From NCBI RefSeq assembly GCF_001425055.1, contig NZ_LMDK01000001.1, positions 842,019 to 906,018 of the forward strand: a DNA stretch of 64,000 nucleotides, given 5' to 3'. The notes beneath the pieces are model-generated. The model had not been told where the DNA came from. It saw only the letters and a program-made list of their open reading frames with translations, and ran no database searches. The position numbers and the translations under genes were made by a program. This document shows, piece after piece, positions 1-9,657 of this stretch (its first letter is position 1; every line of letters begins with the position of its first letter). The stretch is from Pelomonas sp. Root1237. GTDB lineage: Bacteria; Pseudomonadota; Gammaproteobacteria; Burkholderiales; Burkholderiaceae_C.

Positions 1-1
1 C

Positions 2-1387
2 GATGCTGCCGCCTCCGCGCCGGCTGATGCAGCCTCTGCCCCGGCCGCTGCCGTGCCCAACAAGGGCGACACCGCCTGGATGCTGCTGTCCACGCTGCTC
101 GTCATCATGATGACGGTGCCTGGCCTGGCCCTCTTCTACGGCGGCCTGGTGCGCAGCAAGAACATGCTGTCGGTGCTGATGCAGGTCATGGTCGGCTTCT
201 CGCTGATCGTCGTGCTGTGGGTGCTGTACGGCTACAGCTTCGCGTTCACCGAGGGCAATGCCTTCATCGGTGGCACGGATCGCCTGTTCATGAAGGGCAT
301 CTGGGACAACGTCGCAGGCACCTTCGCCACCGGCGGCACCTTCAGCAAGGGTGTGCCGATGTACGAGATGGTGTTCGCCGCCTTCCAGGCCACCTTCGCC
401 GGCATCACCGCCTGCCTGATCATTGGCGCCTTCGCCGAGCGCATCAAGTTCTCGGCAGCCCTGGCCTTCCTGACGTTGTGGTTCACGTTCAGCTACCTGC
501 CGATCGCCCATATGGTCTGGTTCTGGATGGGCCCGGACGCCTACTCCGCCAAGGAAGTCGCCGATGCGATGAACGCCAAGGCCGGCTATATCTGGCAGAT
601 GGGTGCACTGGACTTCGCCGGCGGCACGGTGGTGCACATCAACGCCGCCGTTGCGGGCCTGGTGGGTGCCTTCATGATCGGCAAGCGTGTCGGCTACGGC
701 AAGGAGCAGTTCACGCCGCACAGCCTGACGCTGACCATGGTCGGTGCCTCGCTGCTGTGGGTGGGCTGGTTCGGCTTCAACGCCGGCTCGGCGCTGGAAG
801 CCAACGGCTTCGCGGCTCTGGCCTTCATCAACACCTTCGCTGCCACGGCTGCTGCCGTGCTGGCCTGGTGCGTGGGTGAAGCGCTGCTCAAGGGCAAGGC
901 CTCCATGCTGGGTGCTGCCTCGGGTGCCGTTGCCGGCCTCGTGGCCATCACGCCGGCTGCCGGCAACGTCGGTATCGGTGGCGGCCTCGTCATCGGCATC
1001 GTCGCCGGCTTCGCCTGCCTGTGGGGTGTGTCGGGCCTGAAGAAGCTGCTGGGTGCGGACGACTCGCTGGACGTGTTCGGCGTGCACGGTGTCGGCGGTA
1101 TCGTCGGCGCGCTGCTGACCGGTGTGTTCGCCTCGCCCAACCTGGGTGGCCCCAGCGCCATGGGTGACTGGGTCACGGCGACCATGATCACGCCGGCCGA
1201 CTTCTCGATCGGCGCGCAGTTCTGGATCCAGGCCAAGGCCGTCGGCATCACCATCGTCTGGTCGGGCATCGTCTCGCTGATCGCCTACAAGCTGGTCGAT
1301 ATGACCATCGGCCTGCGCGTCACCGAAGAGGAAGAGCGCGAAGGTCTGGACATCTCGTCGCACGGCGAGACGGCCTACCACAAGTGA
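2..1387 (+). CDS. amtB: Ammonium transporter AmtB (5' end outside window)
   Basis: Inner-membrane channel that conducts ammonium/ammonia. Family blocks are in order: LALFYGGLVR near the start, QATFAGITACLIIGAFAER in the pore region, DFAGGTVVHINAAVAGLVGA carrying the first pore histidine, WFGFNAGSA, and FGVHGVGGIVGALLTGVFA carrying the second. About eleven hydrophobic segments are visible and the protein ends in a short charged tail. The frame stays open to the left edge through an Ala/Pro-rich stretch, so the GTG at 53 is probably internal. The true start, with a signal peptide and Ala/Pro linker as in many proteobacterial AmtB precursors, should lie outside the window. A glnK-type PII gene is expected just upstream but cannot be seen. 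A hairpin terminator follows the stop. Confidence 0.95.
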   Translation, partial: DAAASAPADAASAPAAAVPNKGDTAWMLLSTLLVIMMTVPGLALFYGGLVRSKNMLSVLMQVMVGFSLIVVLWVLYGYSFAFTEGNAFIGGTDRLFMKGIWDNVAGTFATGGTFSKGVPMYEMVFAAFQATFAGITACLIIGAFAERIKFSAALAFLTLWFTFSYLPIAHMVWFWMGPDAYSAKEVADAMNAKAGYIWQMGALDFAGGTVVHINAAVAGLVGAFMIGKRVGYGKEQFTPHSLTLTMVGASLLWVGWFGFNAGSALEANGFAALAFINTFAATAAAVLAWCVGEALLKGKASMLGAASGAVAGLVAITPAAGNVGIGGGLVIGIVAGFACLWGVSGLKKLLGADDSLDVFGVHGVGGIVGALLTGVFASPNLGGPSAMGDWVTATMITPADFSIGAQFWIQAKAVGITIVWSGIVSLIAYKLVDMTIGLRVTEEEEREGLDISSHGETAYHK

Positions 1388-1428
1388 TCCTGGGGACCGG
1401 CGCCAAGCCGGCCCCTCTTTCACGCCAG

Positions 1429-1454
1429 GCCGCCCCTCGGGGCGGCTTTTTCTT
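1429..1454 (+). terminator. Rho-independent terminator of amtB
   Basis: A GC-only stem GCCGCCC (1429-1435) pairs with GGGCGGC (1440-1446) across a 4-base loop and is followed at once by TTTTTCTT. It sits about 40 bases after the amtB stop and 20 bases before the next start, so it should separate amtB from the diguanylate cyclase gene. Confidence 0.85.
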
Positions 1455-1475
1455 GGCCCCTGCGGACCCGCCGTT

Positions 1476-2621
1476 ATGCTGGCCCGTATGGATGTCATCA
1501 CCCTCCTCGGGGCGGTGCTGGTCAACGCGCTGTTGATGAGCCTGGCGCTGGCCGTCGGCGTTGGGCTGCGCACCCGCAGCGGCTTGCAGGCCTGGCAGTT
1601 CATGCTCCTCGGCCAGGCATTCGGCTTCGGCCTGTTGATTGGCGCCACCTTTGGCGCACCGCGCCTGCTGGCGACGCTCGGGGTCATGGCGCTGAGCGGG
1701 TCGGCCTCGGCCACGGTGATCACGGCCTGTCGTTTCCTGGGGTTGAGGGCCTCACGGCGCTGGCTGCTGGGTGCGCCGCTGGGGCTGGGCGTCGTGCATG
1801 CCCTGGTCTTCAGCGACCTCGGCGTCGCCACCGGCCTGACCAACCTGACCATCGGCGCCCAGATCATCTGGGCCAGCGTGCTGCTGCTGCGCGGCGCGGG
1901 CGGCATGCGCTGGCGCTGGCTGTGCGGCGGTGCCGCGCTGGCCAACGGCGCGATGACGCTGGCCCGCGGCTGCCTGGCGCTGGGCTGGCCCGAGATCTAT
2001 CCGCGCTTTCTCACGCCCAATCCGCTCAACATCGGCTCGATGATGCTGCTCAACGCCAGCCTCGTGCTCGGCACCATGGGCTTTTTGCTGGCTCATCGTG
2101 ACGCGGCCGAGCAGGCCCTGGTGCGGCTGGCCTCGCTGGACACGTTGACCGGCCTGCTGAACCGCCGGGAATGGATGAACCGCGCCGGCCGGGCGCTGGG
2201 GATCGGCGCCACGAGGGAGGCGGCTCCCGTGCTGATGATGCTGGACCTGGATCATTTCAAGCGCGTCAACGACGAACGCGGCCACCCGGTCGGCGATGAG
2301 GTGCTCAAGCTGGCCGGCGAGGTGCTGCGCGGCGAACTGCGCGCCAGCGACCTGGTCGGCCGCTACGGCGGCGAGGAGTTCTGCCTGCTGCTGCAGCACT
2401 GCGAGCCCGAGGCCTTCGGCCGGTTGGACTCGCGCCTGCACATGGCACTGACGCGACGCTGTGAGGCGAGCCTGGGCTTCGTCGTCGACTTCAGTGCCGG
2501 CGCCGTGCGCGTCCAGCCCGGCGAGGCCCTGGCCGCTGCCATCAAGCGGGCCGACGATGAGCTCTACCGGGCCAAGCACGCCGGGCGCGGGCGCACCTCC
2601 TGCGCGGGCGGCGTCTTGTGA
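1476..2621 (+). CDS. Membrane-bound GGDEF diguanylate cyclase
   Basis: Predicted to make cyclic di-GMP from two GTP. The first ~200 residues are strongly hydrophobic, with about six to seven membrane segments, and act as an unidentified sensor module. A GGDEF domain follows (about 218-375). Visible are the DLDHFKRVND metal/GTP block, the active-site loop GGEEF at residues 298-302, and an RxxD inhibitory site (RASD, 289-292) exactly five residues before it, which suggests product inhibition. No EAL domain is present. The ATG at 1476 is used; an in-frame ATG at 1488 is a possible alternative. The gene stands alone between a terminator and gshA, so its input signal cannot be told from context. 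Confidence 0.93.
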   Translation: MLARMDVITLLGAVLVNALLMSLALAVGVGLRTRSGLQAWQFMLLGQAFGFGLLIGATFGAPRLLATLGVMALSGSASATVITACRFLGLRASRRWLLGAPLGLGVVHALVFSDLGVATGLTNLTIGAQIIWASVLLLRGAGGMRWRWLCGGAALANGAMTLARGCLALGWPEIYPRFLTPNPLNIGSMMLLNASLVLGTMGFLLAHRDAAEQALVRLASLDTLTGLLNRREWMNRAGRALGIGATREAAPVLMMLDLDHFKRVNDERGHPVGDEVLKLAGEVLRGELRASDLVGRYGGEEFCLLLQHCEPEAFGRLDSRLHMALTRRCEASLGFVVDFSAGAVRVQPGEALAAAIKRADDELYRAKHAGRGRTSCAGGVL

Positions 2622-2715
2622 TCCGTCCGGTCGCCCCCAGGTGGGTCGACCTGCAGAAGCTGCAAACGAACCCCGCACGCCCGCTCATCTCGCCGCAACG
2701 CCGCCACTCGGCGTT

Positions 2716-2755
2716 GCAAAACTTGCCGTAGCCCCCAGCTACGGCGGCGTTTTGC
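2716..2755. repeat. Intergenic palindrome before gshA
   Basis: Nested inverted repeat: GCAAAAC (2716-2722) pairs with GTTTTGC (2749-2755), and inside it GCCGTAGC (2725-2732) pairs with GCTACGGC (2738-2745) around a 5-base loop. Just upstream, CAACGCCG and CGGCGTTG form another small hairpin near 2694-2716. The A-rich and T-rich flanks would allow termination in both directions. It could equally be a dispersed palindromic repeat, and the single copy visible here does not decide. The rest of 2622-2829 has no gene. Confidence 0.6.
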
Positions 2756-2829
2756 GCCTTGATTGGCGACGCTGCGGCGGTCTGCTCGGCCGCGCAGAGT
2801 CCATTCACAGCTTCTGAGATCATTCGGCC

Positions 2830-4095
2830 ATGGTTCCCCATCTGATCACCGCCCTCAACGGCCCCATCAATGAGCTGGAGGCCCGCATCCTGGAATCCAT
2901 GCCGGCCACGGAACGCTGGTTCAGGCTGGAATGGATGGAGCACACGCCGACCTTCTACGCCTCGGTGGACCTGCGCAATGCCGGCTTCAAGCTGGCGCCG
3001 GTCGACACCAACCTCTTCCCCGGCGGCTTCAACCACCTCACGGCGCAGATGCTGCCCCAGGCCGTGCAGGCCGCCATGGCGGCCATCGAGAAGATCTGCC
3101 CCGAGGCGCGCAACCTGCTGGTCATTCCCGAGACCGGTGCGCAGTGCAGCTTCTACCTGGACAACCTCGCCACGCTGGCCCGCATCTTCACGCAGGCCGG
3201 CCTGAACGTGCGCTTCGGCACGCTGGACACCAGCGTCACCGAGCCCACCGAGCTGCGCATGCAAAACGGCGAGACCCTGGTCGTCGAGCCCCTGGTGCGC
3301 AAGCGTGGCCGGCTGATGCTCAAGGGCTTCGACCCCTGCACCATCCTGCTCAACAACGACCTCTCGGCCGGCACGCCGCCGCAGCTGATGGGCTTGCATG
3401 AGCAATACCTGCTGCCGCCGCTGCATGCCGGCTGGACGGTGCGGCGCAAGAGCCAGCATTTCCGCGCCTATGAGGAAGTGGCCAAGCGCTTCGGCAAGCT
3501 GCTGGGCATGGACCCCTGGCTGATCACGCCCATGTCCAGCAGCGTCGACCTGCACGGCAAGAAGGGCCTGGAGGCGCTGCAGACGGCGGCCGACGCCCAG
3601 CTGACCAAGGTGCGCCGCAAGTACAAGGAATACGGCATCAACGAGAAGCCCTTCGTCATCATCAAGAGCGACGTGGGCAGCTATGGCAAGGGCGTCATGA
3701 CCGTGCGCGACGCCAAGGACATCGAGGGCCTGGCTGCAGCGCTGCCCGAGAACCTGGGCCAGGAGGTCATCGTGCAAGAGGGCGTGCCCACGCACGAGCG
3801 CGTGCACGAGGCCGTGGCCGAACCGGTCGTTTACATGATGGATCGCTACGTCGTCGGCGGCTACTACCGCGTGCATGCCCACCGCGGCATCGACGAAAGC
3901 CTCAACGCGCCGGGCGCCAGCTATGTGCCGCTGGCCTTCGCCGACTCACCTCATCTGCCGCGCCCCGGCGAGAAGCCCGGCGCCAGCGCGCCCAACCGCT
4001 TCTACATGTACGGCGTCATCGGCAGGCTGGCCATGCTGGCGGCCAGCTATGAGCTGGAGGCGACCGATCCGCAGGCGGAAGCCGAAGCTGCCTGA
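2830..4095 (+). CDS. gshA: Glutamate-cysteine ligase, proteobacterial type
   Basis: First step of glutathione synthesis: ATP-dependent joining of glutamate and cysteine in the cytosol. The 421-residue protein belongs to the distinct betaproteobacterial GshA family rather than the enterobacterial one. Typical landmarks are PVDTNLFPGGFNHLT near residue 60, LLNNDLS near 180 and FVIIKSDVGSYGKGVMTV near 275, an ATP-grasp-like nucleotide loop. The C-terminal part carries the RYVVGGYYRVH block. The ATG at 2830 begins the conserved opening MVPHLITALNGPI. In related Burkholderiales I recall amtB, gshA and gshB lying together. Here gshB sits at 11932, so the order is interrupted by other genes. Confidence 0.95.
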   Translation: MVPHLITALNGPINELEARILESMPATERWFRLEWMEHTPTFYASVDLRNAGFKLAPVDTNLFPGGFNHLTAQMLPQAVQAAMAAIEKICPEARNLLVIPETGAQCSFYLDNLATLARIFTQAGLNVRFGTLDTSVTEPTELRMQNGETLVVEPLVRKRGRLMLKGFDPCTILLNNDLSAGTPPQLMGLHEQYLLPPLHAGWTVRRKSQHFRAYEEVAKRFGKLLGMDPWLITPMSSSVDLHGKKGLEALQTAADAQLTKVRRKYKEYGINEKPFVIIKSDVGSYGKGVMTVRDAKDIEGLAAALPENLGQEVIVQEGVPTHERVHEAVAEPVVYMMDRYVVGGYYRVHAHRGIDESLNAPGASYVPLAFADSPHLPRPGEKPGASAPNRFYMYGVIGRLAMLAASYELEATDPQAEAEAA

Positions 4096-4165
4096 ACGGG
4101 CACAACTTTCGGCAGGGCGCGGCCTTTGATCTAGGCTGGCGGTTTCGCGCAAACCGCTGCCCCAG

Positions 4166-6166
4166 ATGAAGATCTACCGCCTCGCCGCCCTCGTTCTGTC
4201 CCTTCAGTTGGCCGGCCTTGCCGGTGCCGCGCCGCATTCCGGCCTCGACCTCGCCGGCATCGACCGCACCGTGCGCCCGCAGGACGACCTGTTCCGCGCC
4301 GGCAACGGCCATTGGCTGTCCACCACCGAGATCCCGGCCGACAAGTCCTCCTTCGGCATGGTGGCCCAGTTGCGCGACCTGTCCGACCAGCGCGTGCGCA
4401 CCCTCGTCGAGGGGCTGGCCCAGGCCAGGCCGGGCTCGGCCGAGCACAAGGTCGGCGCCTACTACGCCGGGTTCATGGACACCGCGGCCATCGACAAGGC
4501 CGGCATGGCGCCGATGAAGCCCATGCTGGACAGCATCGCCGCCCTCCAGACCCGCGAGCAGCTTGCCGCCTGGCTGGGGCGCCACAACGGCGTCAGCGAC
4601 CAGCCGCTGACCATGGTCGTCGATGCCGACTTCAAGCAGCCCGGCATCAACCGCCTGGTGCTGAACCAGACCGGCCTGGCCCTGCCCGACCGCGACTACT
4701 ACCTGAAGGACGACGCTCGCATGGCCGCCGCCCGCACGGCCTACCAGACCTATCTGCAGGTGCTGGCCGGCGCGGCCGGCCTGCCGGAAGGCGCCGCTGC
4801 ACGCGCTTACGCCTTCGAGCAGCGTCTGGCCGAAGCCCAGTGGCCGGCCGAGGAAAACCGCGACCCGCAGAAGATCTACAACCCGATGACGCCGGCGGAA
4901 CTGGCCGCCAAGGCGCCGGGCCTGGACTGGGCGGCCCTGCTGGCGGCCGCCGGCGTGCCGGCGCCCGACCGTGTCATCGTGGCCCAGCCCAGCTATGCCG
5001 CGGCCGCCGCCCAACTGATGGCCGAGGCGCCGCTGGAGGATGTGTGCGCCTATCTCGCCCTGCGCGCGCTGGATCTGGGCGCCGATGTGCTGCCCCAGCC
5101 GCTGCGGGAGGCCCGCTTCGCCTTCCGTGGCACCGCGCTCAGCGGTGCCAAGACCGAGCAGCCACGCTGGCAGCAGGCCGTGGCCGACCTGAACAACGCG
5201 CTGGGCGAGGCGGTCGGCGAGGCCTATGTGAAGCGCAACTTCCAGGCCGCCGACAAGGCCCGCATGCTCAAGCTGGTCAACAACCTGATGGCCGCCTATG
5301 GCGAGTCCATCGACGGCCTGGGCTGGATGACGCCCGCCACCAAGGCCAAGGCCAAGGACAAGCTCTCCAAATACCTGGTCAAGATCGGCTACCCCGATGT
5401 CTGGCGCAGTTATGCCGCGCTGGACGTGAAGGTGGGAGATCCGCTGGGCAACCGCCAGCGCGCCGCGCAGTTCGAATGGCAGCGCCAGGTGGCCAAGGCC
5501 GGTAAGCCGGTCGACAAGCGCGAATGGGGCATGACGCCCCAGACCGTCAACGCCTACTACAACCCGACCTTCAACGAGATCGTCTTCCCGGCCGCCGTGC
5601 TGCAGCCGCCGCTGTACAACACCCGCGCCGACGACGCGGTCAACTACGGCGCCATCGGGGCCGTCATCGGCCACGAGATCAGCCATGGCTTCGACGACGA
5701 GGGCAGCCAGTTCGACGGCGACGGGGCGCTGGCCAACTGGTGGACCGATGCCGACCGCCAGGCTTTCGAGAAGGTCGGCGAGCGCCTGGTGGCCCAATAC
5801 GCCGCCTACGAGCCCATTGCGGGCAAGCATGTGAACGGCAAGCTGACGCTGGGCGAGAACATGGCCGACCTGTCCGGCCTGCAGATCGCCTACAAGGCCT
5901 ATCTGCGCTCGCTGGGCGGCAAGCCGGCGCCGGTCATCGACGGCCTCACCGGCCCGCAGCGCTTCTTCATGGGCTGGTCGCAGGCCTGGCGCGAAAAGAT
6001 GCGCGAGCCGCGCCGCCTGCAGCAACTGACGGCCGACCCGCACTCGCCGGCGGAATTCCGCGCCAATGGCGCCGCCGTCAACCACGATGGCTTCCACGAG
6101 GCCTTCAAGACCCAGGCCGGCGACAGGATGTTCAAGCCCGCGGAGGCGCGCATCCGCATCTGGTGA
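4166..6166 (+). CDS. M13 family (PepO/neprilysin-like) zinc metallopeptidase
   Basis: Exported endopeptidase of the neprilysin family, cutting oligopeptides in the periplasm. It starts with a signal peptide ([20 protein letters not shown], cut near residue 21). The N-terminal M13 domain follows and then the catalytic domain. Zinc site HEISH is at residues 503-507, and the downstream GENMAD gives the third ligand Glu564 and the associated Asp568. The [15 protein letters not shown] block and a C-terminal [15 protein letters not shown] end are also present. At 666 residues it has normal family length. The ATG at 4166 is the only start that gives the signal peptide. A hairpin at 6184-6205 lies just downstream. 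Confidence 0.93.
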   Translation: MKIYRLAALVLSLQLAGLAGAAPHSGLDLAGIDRTVRPQDDLFRAGNGHWLSTTEIPADKSSFGMVAQLRDLSDQRVRTLVEGLAQARPGSAEHKVGAYYAGFMDTAAIDKAGMAPMKPMLDSIAALQTREQLAAWLGRHNGVSDQPLTMVVDADFKQPGINRLVLNQTGLALPDRDYYLKDDARMAAARTAYQTYLQVLAGAAGLPEGAAARAYAFEQRLAEAQWPAEENRDPQKIYNPMTPAELAAKAPGLDWAALLAAAGVPAPDRVIVAQPSYAAAAAQLMAEAPLEDVCAYLALRALDLGADVLPQPLREARFAFRGTALSGAKTEQPRWQQAVADLNNALGEAVGEAYVKRNFQAADKARMLKLVNNLMAAYGESIDGLGWMTPATKAKAKDKLSKYLVKIGYPDVWRSYAALDVKVGDPLGNRQRAAQFEWQRQVAKAGKPVDKREWGMTPQTVNAYYNPTFNEIVFPAAVLQPPLYNTRADDAVNYGAIGAVIGHEISHGFDDEGSQFDGDGALANWWTDADRQAFEKVGERLVAQYAAYEPIAGKHVNGKLTLGENMADLSGLQIAYKAYLRSLGGKPAPVIDGLTGPQRFFMGWSQAWREKMREPRRLQQLTADPHSPAEFRANGAAVNHDGFHEAFKTQAGDRMFKPAEARIRIW

Positions 6167-6183
6167 GAGGGTCGCCCGCGCTT

Positions 6184-6205
6184 ACGCCTGCAGAGGGGCA
6201 GGCGT
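6184..6205 (+). terminator. Hairpin after the M13 peptidase gene
   Basis: ACGCCTGC (6184-6191) pairs perfectly with GCAGGCGT (6198-6205) across a 6-base loop, 18 bases after the stop. No T-run follows, so if it ends transcription it is not a classical intrinsic terminator. Confidence 0.45.
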
Positions 6206-6315
6206 CAAGCCTCGGAACCATGGTTTTGCTGCGCTGCACAAAAACCCAAAACCGGGCGCAGAATCCCCTCTTTCGAACAACAAAAGCCACTGCTCAAGCC
6301 AGTGGCCTTCGCGAA

Positions 6316-8199
6316 GTGAGTTCTTCTCATGCGGCCCGCAGCCCCTCGGCGCTGGCGGGTCTGACCCTCGGGGCCCTCGGAGTGGTCTATGGCGACATCG
6401 GCACCAGCCCGCTGTATGCCCTCAAAGAAGTCTTCCATGGCGGTCATGTCAGCACGACGCCCGAGAACATCCTTGGCGTGCTGTCCCTGCTGTTCTGGAC
6501 GCTGACCGTCGTCGTTTCGATCAAGTATGTGCTGCTGATCCTGCGCGCCGACAACAACGGTGAGGGCGGCCTCATCGCCATGCTGGCGCTGGCCACCAAT
6601 GCCGTGAACGACAAGCCGCCGCTGCGCCGCACGCTGATGCTGGTCGGCCTGTTCGGCACGGCCATCTTCTTCGGCGACGCCGTCATCACGCCGGCCATGA
6701 CGGTGCTGGGCGCCGTCGAGGGCATCGACGTCTATGAGCCGCATCTGCACGACGCCATCCTGCCGATCACGCTGATCGTCATGGTCGGCCTGTTCGCCGT
6801 GCAGCGCTTCGGCACCGGCGGCATCGGCAAGGCCTTCGGGCCCATCATGATGCTGTGGTTCCTGACACTGGTGGCGCTGGGCCTGCCGCACATCTTCGAG
6901 AACCCGCGTGTGCTGGCGGCCGTCAATCCCGTCTATGCGCTGCACTTCTGCCTCGAATACCGCTGGGTCGCCTTTGTCGCCCTGGGCGCCGTCGTGCTCG
7001 TCGTCACGGGCGGCGAGGCTCTGTATGCCGACCTGGGCCATTTCGGCAAGAAGCCCATCCGCATCGCCTGGTATGGCGTCGTCATGCCGGCCCTGGTGAT
7101 CAACTATTTCGGCCAGGGCGCCATGCTGCTGGACAACCCCGAAGGCGTGAAGAACCCTTTCTTCCTGCTGGCGCCGGGCTGGGCCGAGATTCCCCTCTTC
7201 CTGCTTGCCACTGGCGCGGCCATCGTTGCGTCGCAGGCCCTGATCACGGCGGCCTTCTCGGTCACCAAGCAGGCCATCCAGCTCGGCATCCTGCCGCGGC
7301 TGCGCGTGCTGCACACCAGCGTGCGCGACATCGGCCAGATCTACGTGCCCTTCATCAACTGGGGCCTGTTCAGCCTGGTGATCCTGGCCGTCGTCTTCTT
7401 CGGCTCGTCCACCAAGCTGGCCGGGGCCTACGGCGTGGCCGTCACCATCGACATGACGATCACCACGGTGATGACCTTCTTCGTCATCCGCTACGGCTGG
7501 AAATACCCGCTGGCGCTGTGCATCGCGGCCACGGGCATCTTCTTCCTCATCGACGTCACCTTCCTCGCGTCCAACCTACTCAAGGTTGCCGCCGGCGGTT
7601 GGTTCCCGCTGTTGATCGGTATCGGCATGTTCACGCTGATGCTGACCTGGAAGCAGGGCCGCAAGCAGCTGTCCGACAAGCTGCGCGAGGACGCCATCGA
7701 GCTGGACACCTTCCTCGACGCCGTTTTCATCAACCCGCCCACACGTGTGGCCGGTACGGCCGTCTTCCTGTCGTCCGAGAAGGGCTCCACGCCCAACGCG
7801 CTGCTGCATAACCTCAAGCACAACAAGGTGCTGCACGAGCAGAACGTCTTCGTCACCGTCAAGCACCATGAGGTGCCCTGGGTCGGCTTCGAGAAGCGCT
7901 GCGAGGTTGAGGCCCTGGGGCACTGCTGCTGGCAGGTGGCCCTGCACTTCGGCTTCAAGAACGAGCCCGACGTGCCCGAGGCCCTGGCCCTGCTGAAGAA
8001 GCATGGCGTGCAGCTCGACGAGATGGAGACCAGCTACTTCCTGAGCCGCGACATCGTCATCCCGACCATCGGCTCGGGCATGGCGCTGTGGCGCGAGAAG
8101 CTGTTCGCCAGCATGCACCGCAACGCGGCCGCGGCGGCCGACTTCCTGCACCTGCCAACCAACCGCATCGTCGAGCTGGGCAGCAAGGTCGAGATATAG
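6316..8199 (+). CDS. kup: Low-affinity potassium uptake protein Kup
   Basis: Inner-membrane K+/H+ symporter of the KUP/HAK/KT family. The signature [19 protein letters not shown] lies near the N-terminus. It is followed by about twelve membrane segments and a long cytosolic C-terminal domain from about residue 450, giving 627 residues, close to the 622 of E. coli Kup. The frame is open far upstream through the M13 gene. I place the start at GTG 6316 ([13 protein letters not shown]) because the family begins there; no strong Shine-Dalgarno is visible, and an ATG at 6220 would add an unlikely 32-residue tail. A 7-bp hairpin (GCCACTG 6286-6292 with CAGTGGC 6300-6306) ends ten bases before the chosen start and may affect translation. 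Confidence 0.93.
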   Translation: MSSSHAARSPSALAGLTLGALGVVYGDIGTSPLYALKEVFHGGHVSTTPENILGVLSLLFWTLTVVVSIKYVLLILRADNNGEGGLIAMLALATNAVNDKPPLRRTLMLVGLFGTAIFFGDAVITPAMTVLGAVEGIDVYEPHLHDAILPITLIVMVGLFAVQRFGTGGIGKAFGPIMMLWFLTLVALGLPHIFENPRVLAAVNPVYALHFCLEYRWVAFVALGAVVLVVTGGEALYADLGHFGKKPIRIAWYGVVMPALVINYFGQGAMLLDNPEGVKNPFFLLAPGWAEIPLFLLATGAAIVASQALITAAFSVTKQAIQLGILPRLRVLHTSVRDIGQIYVPFINWGLFSLVILAVVFFGSSTKLAGAYGVAVTIDMTITTVMTFFVIRYGWKYPLALCIAATGIFFLIDVTFLASNLLKVAAGGWFPLLIGIGMFTLMLTWKQGRKQLSDKLREDAIELDTFLDAVFINPPTRVAGTAVFLSSEKGSTPNALLHNLKHNKVLHEQNVFVTVKHHEVPWVGFEKRCEVEALGHCCWQVALHFGFKNEPDVPEALALLKKHGVQLDEMETSYFLSRDIVIPTIGSGMALWREKLFASMHRNAAAAADFLHLPTNRIVELGSKVEI

Positions 8200-8262
8200 G
8201 CCCACCCCCTACGCGCTTCGCGCGCCCCCTCAAGGGGGCACTGCCAGTGGCCCGGCAGAGCC
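8200..8262. repeat. Hairpin-rich intergenic repeat
   Basis: Three short hairpins are packed into about 60 bases after kup: CGCG around CTTCG, GCCCCC (8224-8229) with GGGGGC (8234-8239), and CCGGC around AGA with GCCGG near 8251-8263. The layout matches a small GC-rich palindromic element that I remember as multi-copy between genes in Leptothrix/Roseateles-type genomes. Only one copy is in this window, so the dispersed nature is recollection, not observation. It may end kup transcription. Confidence 0.55.
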
Positions 8263-8337
8263 GGTTCCACGGCAGTCGCGCGAGGGTGCGTCCGGCTGCG
8301 CCGGCCGCAGAGCGTCGAGCTTTAGCATCGCGGGCCT

Positions 8338-9657
8338 ATGTCACTGCCCACCCCTGAACGTCGTCTTGGCGCGCGGCATGCCGGCGCGCTCTGCGTCGGC
8401 ATGGTCGTCGGCGCGGGCATCTTCAAGACCTCGCCCATGGTGGCGCAGTCCCTGCCCGACGCGGGGCAGCTCTATCTCGCCTGGGCGCTGGGCGGCGTGC
8501 TGTCCTTTGTCGGCGCGCTGTGCTTTGCCGAGCTGGCTTCGGCATTCCCCGATGCCGGCGGCGACTATCACTTCCTGCGCCGGGCTTTTGGCCGGCGGCT
8601 GGGCTTCCTGTTCGCTTGGTCGCGTTTCGCTGTCATCCACACCGGCTCGATGGCGCTGCTGGGTTTCGTCTTCGGCGACTATCTCGCGCAGGTGGTCGAT
8701 CTGAGCCCCTGGCTGGGCACGCATGCCAGCGCATTGCTGGCGGCCGCGCTGATCGTGCTGCTGACCGGGTTGAACCTGCTGGGCGTGCGCGTGGGCCTGG
8801 GCACGCAGCTGGGCCTGACGACGCTGGTGATCGCGGGCCTGCTGTTGTTGGGTTTGGCGGCCGGCGCACAGCAGCTCAGTGGTCAGCCGCCCGCGACGCA
8901 AGGCGCGGCCACCCTGGAGACCAACTGGGGCACGGCCATGGTCTTCGTCTTCCTGGCCTATGGCGGCTGGAGCGACGCGGCGACGCTGTCGGCTGAAATG
9001 CGCGACGAGAAGCGCGGCATCGTCCGTGCGCTGCTGCTGGGCTTGAGCGTGGTGATGGTCCTCTACCTGCTCGCCAACTGGGCCTATGTGCGCGTGCTGG
9101 GCCTGCCCGGGCTGGCGCGCAGCGAGGCGCCGGCCGCCGAGCTGATGCGCCTTGCCCTTGGCCGTGGTGCCGAGTTGCTGATGGTAGGTGTGGTCACGTT
9201 GACCGCGCTGTCGGTCATGAACGCCATCCTGATCGCCGGCCCGCGCACCACCTATGCCGCGGCGCGCGATCTCGCGGCCGAGTGGCGGCTGGCGCACTGG
9301 AACGCGCGCCGCGGCACGCCCAGTGCGGCCGTCGTCGCGACATCGGCCGTGGCTCTGTTGCTCGTCGGCCTTGGCGACCTGACGCGTGGTGGTTTCTCGA
9401 CCATGGTGGACTATCTGTCGCCCGTCTACTGGTTCTTCCTGGTGCTCAGCGGCCTGGCGCTGATCGTGCTGCGCCGCCGCGAGCCCGAGCGGCTGCGACC
9501 GTTTCGCGTGCCGCTGTACCCGTGGCTGCCCCTGCTGTTCAGCGCCTGCAGCAGCTATGTGCTGTGGTCCAGCCTGGTCTATGTGAAGGCCGGCGCCATC
9601 GTCGGCGTGGTCGTGCTGGCGGTGGGCGCGTTGCTGCTTTGGTGGCGAGGCACCTAG
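8338..9657 (+). CDS. APC-family amino acid permease
   Basis: Inner-membrane transporter of the amino acid-polyamine-organocation superfamily (439 residues, about twelve hydrophobic helices). The first helix carries the unwound glycine-rich GMVVGAGIFKTSP motif typical of APC carriers. The segment FAELASAFPDAGGDYHFLRRAFGRRLGF is the cytosolic loop 2-3 signature of this family. The substrate cannot be read from the sequence; amino acid or polyamine exchange is most likely. The stop overlaps the convergent glutamine amidotransferase gene by four bases (TAG/CTA). Confidence 0.88.
   Translation: MSLPTPERRLGARHAGALCVGMVVGAGIFKTSPMVAQSLPDAGQLYLAWALGGVLSFVGALCFAELASAFPDAGGDYHFLRRAFGRRLGFLFAWSRFAVIHTGSMALLGFVFGDYLAQVVDLSPWLGTHASALLAAALIVLLTGLNLLGVRVGLGTQLGLTTLVIAGLLLLGLAAGAQQLSGQPPATQGAATLETNWGTAMVFVFLAYGGWSDAATLSAEMRDEKRGIVRALLLGLSVVMVLYLLANWAYVRVLGLPGLARSEAPAAELMRLALGRGAELLMVGVVTLTALSVMNAILIAGPRTTYAAARDLAAEWRLAHWNARRGTPSAAVVATSAVALLLVGLGDLTRGGFSTMVDYLSPVYWFFLVLSGLALIVLRRREPERLRPFRVPLYPWLPLLFSACSSYVLWSSLVYVKAGAIVGVVVLAVGALLLWWRGT

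Noticed and set aside
4016..6097. Long open frame of nearly 700 codons on the minus strand opposite the M13 peptidase gene
   Set aside because: Its composition is His/Gly/Arg/Leu-rich with no family motif, typical of the antisense of GC-rich coding DNA. The plus strand has full M13 motifs.
5524..6315. Upstream in-frame extension of kup into the M13 gene
   Set aside because: Residues are unlike any transporter and overlap real coding sequence in another frame. Family length is met with the GTG at 6316.
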